Assembly: GCA_018713055.1 (NCBI GenBank)
Contig: DVFW01000042.1
Span: 1-64,000 of the forward strand
Source of the DNA: Scatavimonas merdigallinarum
Lineage (GTDB): Bacteria; Bacillota; Clostridia; Oscillospirales; Acutalibacteraceae
Length of the DNA: 64,000 bases
Reading direction: 5' to 3'
Under the pieces are notes generated by a model that saw nothing but the letters and a program-made list of their open reading frames with translations, searched no databases and had not been told where the DNA came from. The translations under genes and the position numbers were made by a program. The first letter of the stretch is position 1. Each line of letters begins with the position of its first letter. Positions 59,079-64,000 of the stretch are shown piece by piece.

Positions 59079-62000
59079 TCATCCGCGCAGGGCAAAAATC
59101 GTATGCAACGCCGCTTGTACAGAAAGATTTTTCCCCATTTTTACCGCAATATAAGGCTTACTTCCGGCGTTTAAGAGCGCCTTGCCTTTCAGGCGCGCGA
59201 TAATATCTGCTACCGCAGGCGACTTTATCTGTTTGACATAGAGCAGAAACGTATAGCCCTGTTGTTTAATTTCATAAATGCCCATAGCTGCGGCAGCGCT
59301 GCGTACCAACGCTATATCAATCAGCCCAAGCACAGCCTGCGGGGGCTCGCCGAAACGGTCAATCAGCTCGTCTGTAACATCGCGCGCATCCTCTTTGTTG
59401 CGGATGTCTGAAATATGACGGTAAATATCAAGCCGTTGGCTTAAGCTTTGAATGTAATCTTCCGGGATATGCGCCTGAATCTGCACGTCGATCAGGCATT
59501 CCAGTTCCGCGCTGCTGTTAGACTGTCCCTTTTCTTCGTTGACAGCCTCGCTAAGCAGCTTTAAATACATATCATAGCCAACGTCTTCCATATGCCCGTG
59601 CTGCTGCGCGCCGAGAATATTTCCTGCGCCGCGCAGTTCCAGGTCGCGCATGGCAATTTTAAAGCCGGAGCCAAACTGTGTGAATTCCCGTATGGCGGTT
59701 AGGCGCTTTTGCGATATTTCGCTGAGCACTTTGTTTTGAACAAACGTAAAATAGGCATAGGCCCGCCTGGAAGAGCGGCCTACGCGCCCGCGCAGCTGGT
59801 GCAATTGGGAAAGCCCCATACAGTCTGCGTTTTCTATAATCAGCGTGTTGGCGTTTGGGAGGTCAATTCCCGTTTCAATAATAGTGGTACATACAAGCAC
59901 GTTCACTTCCTGCTCAAGCATCTTGCGCCAAACGCTGGAAAGCTCCTGTTCGGTCATTTTTCCATGTCCAACGGCGATTTTGGCTTCCGGCATCATAGTT
60001 CGCAGTTTTTGGGCCTTTTGCTCTATGCTTTCGACTTTGTTGTGCAGATAGAACACCTGGCCGCCGCGGCGGAGCTCACGGCGGATCGCTTCACAAATTA
60101 CAGCATCGTCATGTTCCAGCACATAGGTTTGTACGGGGTATCTGTCTTGCGGCGCTTCTTCCAAAATCGACATATCGCGTATGCCGCTCATTGCCATATT
60201 CAGCGTTCTTGGAATGGGCGTGGCGGAAAGCGTCAGGACGTCTACATTTTTACAAAGCGCTTTAAACCGTTCCTTTTGCGCCACGCCAAAGCGCTGTTCT
60301 TCATCAATAATACATAATCCCAAGTCGTGAAACTGCACGTCCTTTTGCACCAGCCGATGGGTTCCAACGACCATATCTATGTCGCCGCGCCGCAAACGCC
60401 GGATTATGTCGGCCTGCTGCTTGGAGGAACGAAAACGGGACAAAAGCTCGATCCTTACAGGGTAACCTTCAAAACGACGCAGAACCGTCTGATAATGCTG
60501 CCAGGCAAGAATCGTTGTGGGGCAAAGCAGCGCGCACTGCTTGGAGTCTGTCACACATTTAAATGCGGCGCGCAGCGCAACTTCTGTTTTTCCAAAGCCC
60601 ACGTCGCCGCATAAAAGCCGGTCCATGGGGGCTGTATGCTCCATATCGTTTTTTATTTCGTCTATACAGCGAATCTGGTCTTCCGTTTCTTCATATTCAA
60701 AACGTGCTTCAAAATCTCTCTGCCAGTCAGAATCCGGCGGGAAGGCGTGACCCTGCGCCTGCATGCGCTGGGCATACAGGGCGATCAGCTCCTTAGCCAT
60801 ATCTTTAACGGCGCTCCTGACGCGGGCTTTTGCTTTTTGCCAATCCGTACTGCCCAGCCGGCTTAAACGCACTGCGGAGTTTTCGCGTGGACCAATGTAT
60901 TTTGAAATTAAATCTAACTGGGTAACGGGGACGTAAAGTGCATCTTTCTTTGCATATTCGACCTTGATATAGTCCTTTACAATCCCTTGTGTTTCTATTT
61001 TGTGAATACCGCTGAAAATACCAATGCCATGCGTGGAATGGACAACATAATCCCCAACGTTCAGCTCTGCCAGACTGTAAATTTGCCGGGCGTTTTTATT
61101 TTTTGCCTTCTTTTTTCTGGAAGCATGGACAACCTGCCCGTGGGTAATAAGTATGAAATGTAAAGCCGGGTATTCAAACCCGGACGACAGGCAGCCTTCC
61201 ATTACATAAATTTTTCCCTGTACAGGCTGCGAAAGCTGCTCTGTTAACTGTACGGGGAATCCTTTTTCTGAAAGAGCCTGCACAACAGACTGCGCGCTGC
61301 GCGCGGTACCGGCCAGAACGACCACGCTGCTGTTTTTGTGAAAAGCAGCCTGCAGGTCTTCGCAAAGCACCTGGATTGAGCCGCTCCAGGTTGAAAGTTG
61401 CTTGGCGGTGAAAGAAACAAGCTCATGCAGCGGCAGGTCGTAACTGCCGTGTGTAAAATTGTCCAAATAGATCAGCCTTGCCCGCCTGAAAATGTCAAGC
61501 AGGTCTGTCTGGTCAAGGAAATAGGTGTCATATCCTTTGCACAGTGCACCGGTGGAAAAGCAGTCTTTCAGTTCTTCCTCAAACAGACGCGTATACGCAC
61601 GCATGCGGTCGTTTGTTTTGACAGGCTCAGAGATAAAAAGAAAGTCTTCCCCGCCCATATAATCAAAAAGTGTAGCCGGCTTTTCATAAACCAGACTGAT
61701 AAATTTATCTTTAGAAGCAATTGTAAGCCCGTTTTTCAAAGCGTCTGCTTCATTTTGCAAAACCTGGCGCGCAAGCGGCGCCGCTTTGCCGCGCAGCAAG
61801 GCGGCGTGGCGCTCAATTTGTAGGGCGAGCGCGTTTTTATCCTGGATCAGAACTTCGGTGGAGGGGGTAAGCGTCAGTTCTTCAATATATTCGGTTCTGC
61901 GTTGGGTTTCCGGATCAAAATAATTGAGCGTGTCAACCTGGTCGCCCCAGAATTCTGCACGCACAGGAGCCGGGGCATCCGGCATGTAAAAGTCCAGAAT

Positions 62001-62531
62001 ACCGCCTCTTACAGCAAACTGGCCGGCGCCTTCGACCTGCTCACAACGTTCATAACCAATGCGTATTAGCGCTTGCACGGCTGCTTCCATAGACAAGTTG
62101 CCGCCGGAGCGGAAGTTGAGCGTGGCTTTTTTTAGAAATTCAGGGGGAATGGTGTATTGGCTTGCTGCATCTATACAGGCAATGACTACGGAAAACTCAC
62201 CGCGCAGCATTTTGGAAAGTACGCTTAAACGTTTATGCTCATACTCGTGCGACTGCCCCTGCACGTCCCGAAACGTAAAGTCGCGCAGCGGGTATACAAG
62301 CGCTCTGGAGCCCATAGAGGACAGGTCGTTTGCAAGTGTTTGCGCTTCGGCTTCGTTCGACACGGCAACCAGAGCCCGGTTGCCGGTTTCGCTGCATAGC
62401 GAATGAATTATATGCGCCTTATGAATTGCGGCCAAGCCGGTGGCGGCCAATGTAGAGCAGGGTAGCGCCGCGCAGTCGCGCAGCCGACGGTATTCCGGCA
62501 ATTGTTGCAGAATGCTTGTTAAAAATTTCAT
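59079..62531 (-). CDS. mfd: Transcription-repair coupling factor Mfd
   Basis: 1150-residue SF2 translocase that removes stalled RNA polymerase and recruits UvrA. UvrB-like N-terminal domains (QFAVRGGILDFYMPDAPAPV), RNAP-interacting CarD-like domain at about 488 (LNVGDYVVHSTHGIGIFSG), Walker A GDVGFGKTEVALRAAF near 642, DEEQ box IIDEEQRFGVAQKERFK, motif VI QLRGRVGRSSRRAYAY and C-terminal TRCF domain. The ATG at 62531 gives the normal N-terminus (MKFLTSILQQLPEYRRL). Confidence 0.97.
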   Translation of the reverse strand: MKFLTSILQQLPEYRRLRDCAALPCSTLAATGLAAIHKAHIIHSLCSETGNRALVAVSNEAEAQTLANDLSSMGSRALVYPLRDFTFRDVQGQSHEYEHKRLSVLSKMLRGEFSVVIACIDAASQYTIPPEFLKKATLNFRSGGNLSMEAAVQALIRIGYERCEQVEGAGQFAVRGGILDFYMPDAPAPVRAEFWGDQVDTLNYFDPETQRRTEYIEELTLTPSTEVLIQDKNALALQIERHAALLRGKAAPLARQVLQNEADALKNGLTIASKDKFISLVYEKPATLFDYMGGEDFLFISEPVKTNDRMRAYTRLFEEELKDCFSTGALCKGYDTYFLDQTDLLDIFRRARLIYLDNFTHGSYDLPLHELVSFTAKQLSTWSGSIQVLCEDLQAAFHKNSSVVVLAGTARSAQSVVQALSEKGFPVQLTEQLSQPVQGKIYVMEGCLSSGFEYPALHFILITHGQVVHASRKKKAKNKNARQIYSLAELNVGDYVVHSTHGIGIFSGIHKIETQGIVKDYIKVEYAKKDALYVPVTQLDLISKYIGPRENSAVRLSRLGSTDWQKAKARVRSAVKDMAKELIALYAQRMQAQGHAFPPDSDWQRDFEARFEYEETEDQIRCIDEIKNDMEHTAPMDRLLCGDVGFGKTEVALRAAFKCVTDSKQCALLCPTTILAWQHYQTVLRRFEGYPVRIELLSRFRSSKQQADIIRRLRRGDIDMVVGTHRLVQKDVQFHDLGLCIIDEEQRFGVAQKERFKALCKNVDVLTLSATPIPRTLNMAMSGIRDMSILEEAPQDRYPVQTYVLEHDDAVICEAIRRELRRGGQVFYLHNKVESIEQKAQKLRTMMPEAKIAVGHGKMTEQELSSVWRKMLEQEVNVLVCTTIIETGIDLPNANTLIIENADCMGLSQLHQLRGRVGRSSRRAYAYFTFVQNKVLSEISQKRLTAIREFTQFGSGFKIAMRDLELRGAGNILGAQQHGHMEDVGYDMYLKLLSEAVNEEKGQSNSSAELECLIDVQIQAHIPEDYIQSLSQRLDIYRHISDIRNKEDARDVTDELIDRFGEPPQAVLGLIDIALVRSAAAAMGIYEIKQQGYTFLLYVKQIKSPAVADIIARLKGKALLNAGSKPYIAVKMGKNLSVQAALHTIFALRG

Positions 62532-62612
62532 GAATTTCCCAACCGTATCCTTTGTAAAATAAAATATGTAAACAGCAAAGGAAGCGCCCGGCGGCATTAT
62601 GCCGGGCAAAGG

Positions 62613-63221
62613 TCAGCTGTTGTAAAGGTTCATGGCTTTATCGATTTCGCCGTTGATGATAAGTTCCACAGCTGCGCAGGCGTTGCAGGCTGCTGTATCC
62701 AAACGCTCCAGCTCGTCTGGCGTAAAACGGGACAATACCCAGTCTGCAAGTTCCCACCCTGGGTTTGGTTTAGCGCCGATCCCCAGCTTTATGCGGGGAA
62801 AATCGTCTTTACCGGAAAGGTAAATAATGCTGCGCATACCTTTTTGCCCGCCATCGCTGCCTTTTCTGCGGATGCGCAGGCGGCCTACATCCAGAGAAAC
62901 GTCATCAAACAGTATAATGACATGTGCAGGCGGAATTTTGTAGAAAGACATCGCCTGTGTCACAGACTGTCCGCTGTGATTCATAAAGGTCTGCGGTTTT
63001 AAAAGCAAGGTCCGGCGTCCGCTGATTGTACATTCTCCATACAGCGCCTTAAACTTCAAACGGTTAAGCTGTGTCCCGTGCTTTTCAGCGAGCTTTTCTA
63101 TGGTGATATAGCCTGCGTTGTGCCGCGTGTTTTCATATTCACGCCCGGGGTTCCCAAGACCGGCAACAATATATTCCACCGGTCCGGTCAAAGGTTTGCT
63201 TTTTTTTAAAAAATGCATCAT
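62613..63221 (-). CDS. pth: Peptidyl-tRNA hydrolase Pth
   Basis: 202-residue esterase that recycles peptidyl-tRNA. IVAGLGNPGREYENTRHNAG carries the catalytic His, followed by KPQTFMNHSGQSV and IILFDDVSLDVGRLRIRRKG then SDGGQKGMRSI. It precedes mfd on the minus strand, a common order in Firmicutes. The N-terminus is about ten residues longer than usual. Confidence 0.96.
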   Translation of the reverse strand: MMHFLKKSKPLTGPVEYIVAGLGNPGREYENTRHNAGYITIEKLAEKHGTQLNRLKFKALYGECTISGRRTLLLKPQTFMNHSGQSVTQAMSFYKIPPAHVIILFDDVSLDVGRLRIRRKGSDGGQKGMRSIIYLSGKDDFPRIKLGIGAKPNPGWELADWVLSRFTPDELERLDTAACNACAAVELIINGEIDKAMNLYNS

Positions 63222-63307
63222 GATTTCGTCTCCGTTTTGGCGGCATGGGCCATACAGCGCTGGAGTCCGCCTGTTTTTTCAGCGCTGTTTTTATTTTTAT
63301 ACGGCTA

Positions 63308-63333
63308 AAAGGCGGCATAAACTGTATGCCGCC
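63308..63333 (-). terminator. prs terminator
   Basis: GGCGGCATA (63311-63319) pairs with TATGCCGCC (63325-63333); on the minus strand followed by TTTT. Confidence 0.75.
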
Positions 63334-63363
63334 TGGAAAGTTTATCTGTATGGATAGAAAAGA

Positions 63364-64000
63364 TCAGCCAAACATGGGGGAAACAGGTTTGTCGGCATAA
63401 ATTCTTTCGATTGCTTCGGCAAATACGGGCGCCACGGGAAGAATGGTAAATTTATCCAGCATTTTGTCGTCTGGGATCGGAACGGTGTCAAGTAAAATCA
63501 GTTCTTTAATAGGGCTTTTTTCAATTCTCTCGATCGCCGGGCCGGAAAGGACAGAATGCGTAGCACAGGCATAAACGCTTGTTGCGCCGCCCTTTTCTAT
63601 AATGGCGGTTGCAGCGTTGCAAAGTGTGCCGGCAGTGTCGATCATATCGTCGACAAGGATAACCTTTTTGCCCTCTACATCGCCGATAATGTTCATAACT
63701 TCAGAAACGTTGGCCTTCTGGCGGCGCTTATCAATAATAGCAAGCGGACAGCCGATTTTTGCGGCAAAATTTCTGGCCCTTGTAACGGACCCCAGGTCGG
63801 GCGAAACAACAACATACTCGTCTGTTTTGGTAGCAATCTGTTCTCTTAAATGTGCAGCCAGCATGGGCGCGCCCAGCAGATGGTCAACAGGAATATTGAA
63901 AAAGCCCTGAATCTGCGCTGCATGCAGGTCCATTGTAAGCACACGGTCCGCCCCGGCGACGGTAATCAGGTCGGCAACCAGCTTTGCAGAGATTGGATCT
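63364..64000 (-). CDS. prs: Ribose-phosphate pyrophosphokinase, partial
   Basis: C-terminal part of Prs (PRPP synthase), cut by the window end; the visible frame reaches base 64000 with SAKLVADLITVAGADRVLTM. Then come DLHAAQIQGFFNIPVDHL, SPDLGSVTRARNFA, and the PRPP-binding VILVDDMIDTAGTL. About 212 of an expected 315 residues are seen. The N-terminus, with the ATP-binding part, lies outside. Confidence 0.95.
   Translation of the reverse strand, partial: DPISAKLVADLITVAGADRVLTMDLHAAQIQGFFNIPVDHLLGAPMLAAHLREQIATKTDEYVVVSPDLGSVTRARNFAAKIGCPLAIIDKRRQKANVSEVMNIIGDVEGKKVILVDDMIDTAGTLCNAATAIIEKGGATSVYACATHSVLSGPAIERIEKSPIKELILLDTVPIPDDKMLDKFTILPVAPVFAEAIERIYADKPVSPMFG

Noticed and set aside
62583..62606. 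GC-rich GCCCGGC/GCCGGGC hairpin between pth and mfd
   Set aside because: No T-run follows on the minus strand, so I do not call it a terminator.
1..64000. CRISPR arrays, tRNA or rRNA genes, insertion sequences with transposases
   Set aside because: None seen: no regularly spaced repeats, no tRNA T-loop signatures in gaps, no transposase frame.

Overview
The window comes from the chromosome of an endospore-forming Gram-positive bacterium of the class Clostridia. The evidence is the complete spoIIAA-spoIIAB-sigF operon, spmA-spmB, a GerA/SpoVAF-type germination protein behind a sigma-G-like promoter, ricT, a tryptophan T-box leader, strong AGGAGG ribosome sites and sigma-A-type promoters. Gene content and order (mraZ-rsmH-ftsL-pbp-mraY-ftsW-murG-murA-ftsQ-ftsZ without ftsA or most mur ligase genes) suggest an Oscillospirales/Ruminococcaceae-like lineage. 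That placement is an inference, and no species can be named.

Layout. 1-6.9 kb (minus strand): holB, ricT, a self-contained 2[4Fe-4S] ferredoxin gene, a TrmN6-like methyltransferase, rsmI, folC and the spoIIA operon. 7.1-20 kb (plus): phoH-ybeY-dgkA-era-yqzL-recO-mutS2, rimM-trmD, an HPr gene, uvrC, rsmD-coaD and a coiled-coil gene. These genes serve ribosome maturation, DNA repair and lipid/CoA metabolism. 20-33.4 kb: the division and cell-wall (dcw) cluster, opened by a promoter with 10-bp-phased MraZ-type repeats. It includes a shortened Mur-ligase-like gene where murE/murF normally sit and an FtsQ with unusual ends. 33.5-45 kb: single genes, namely a methyltransferase, cysK, nfo, a PfkB kinase, trxB, dCMP deaminase, an AbrB-type regulator, spmAB, a spoVAF-like gene and T-box-controlled trpB2. 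Between nfo and the kinase lies an AT-rich patch with a duplicated small-gene module, one copy of it broken.

45.4-56.8 kb: one uninterrupted PBSX-like phage operon. It encodes small and large terminase, portal, protease, decoration protein, major capsid, connectors, a tail-terminator-like protein, then a LysM hub protein, baseplate and fibre. It has no recognisable tail sheath, tail tube, assembly chaperone or tape-measure gene. In their place is only a fused tail-terminator-like protein and a 52-residue helical protein. No integrase, repressor, replication, holin or lysin gene lies in or beside it, and all its reading frames look intact. This is the best candidate in the window for an undescribed system: a domesticated, possibly tailless or very short-tailed capsid plus baseplate particle. 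A decayed LacI-type regulator fragment lies at its left edge, and a 36-bp perfect palindromic terminator closes its right edge.

56.9-64 kb (minus): a membrane protein with an Asp/Tyr/Asn-rich linker, a lipoprotein foldase, mfd, pth and the C-terminal part of prs, which runs off the window. No tRNA, rRNA, CRISPR array or intact insertion sequence was seen.
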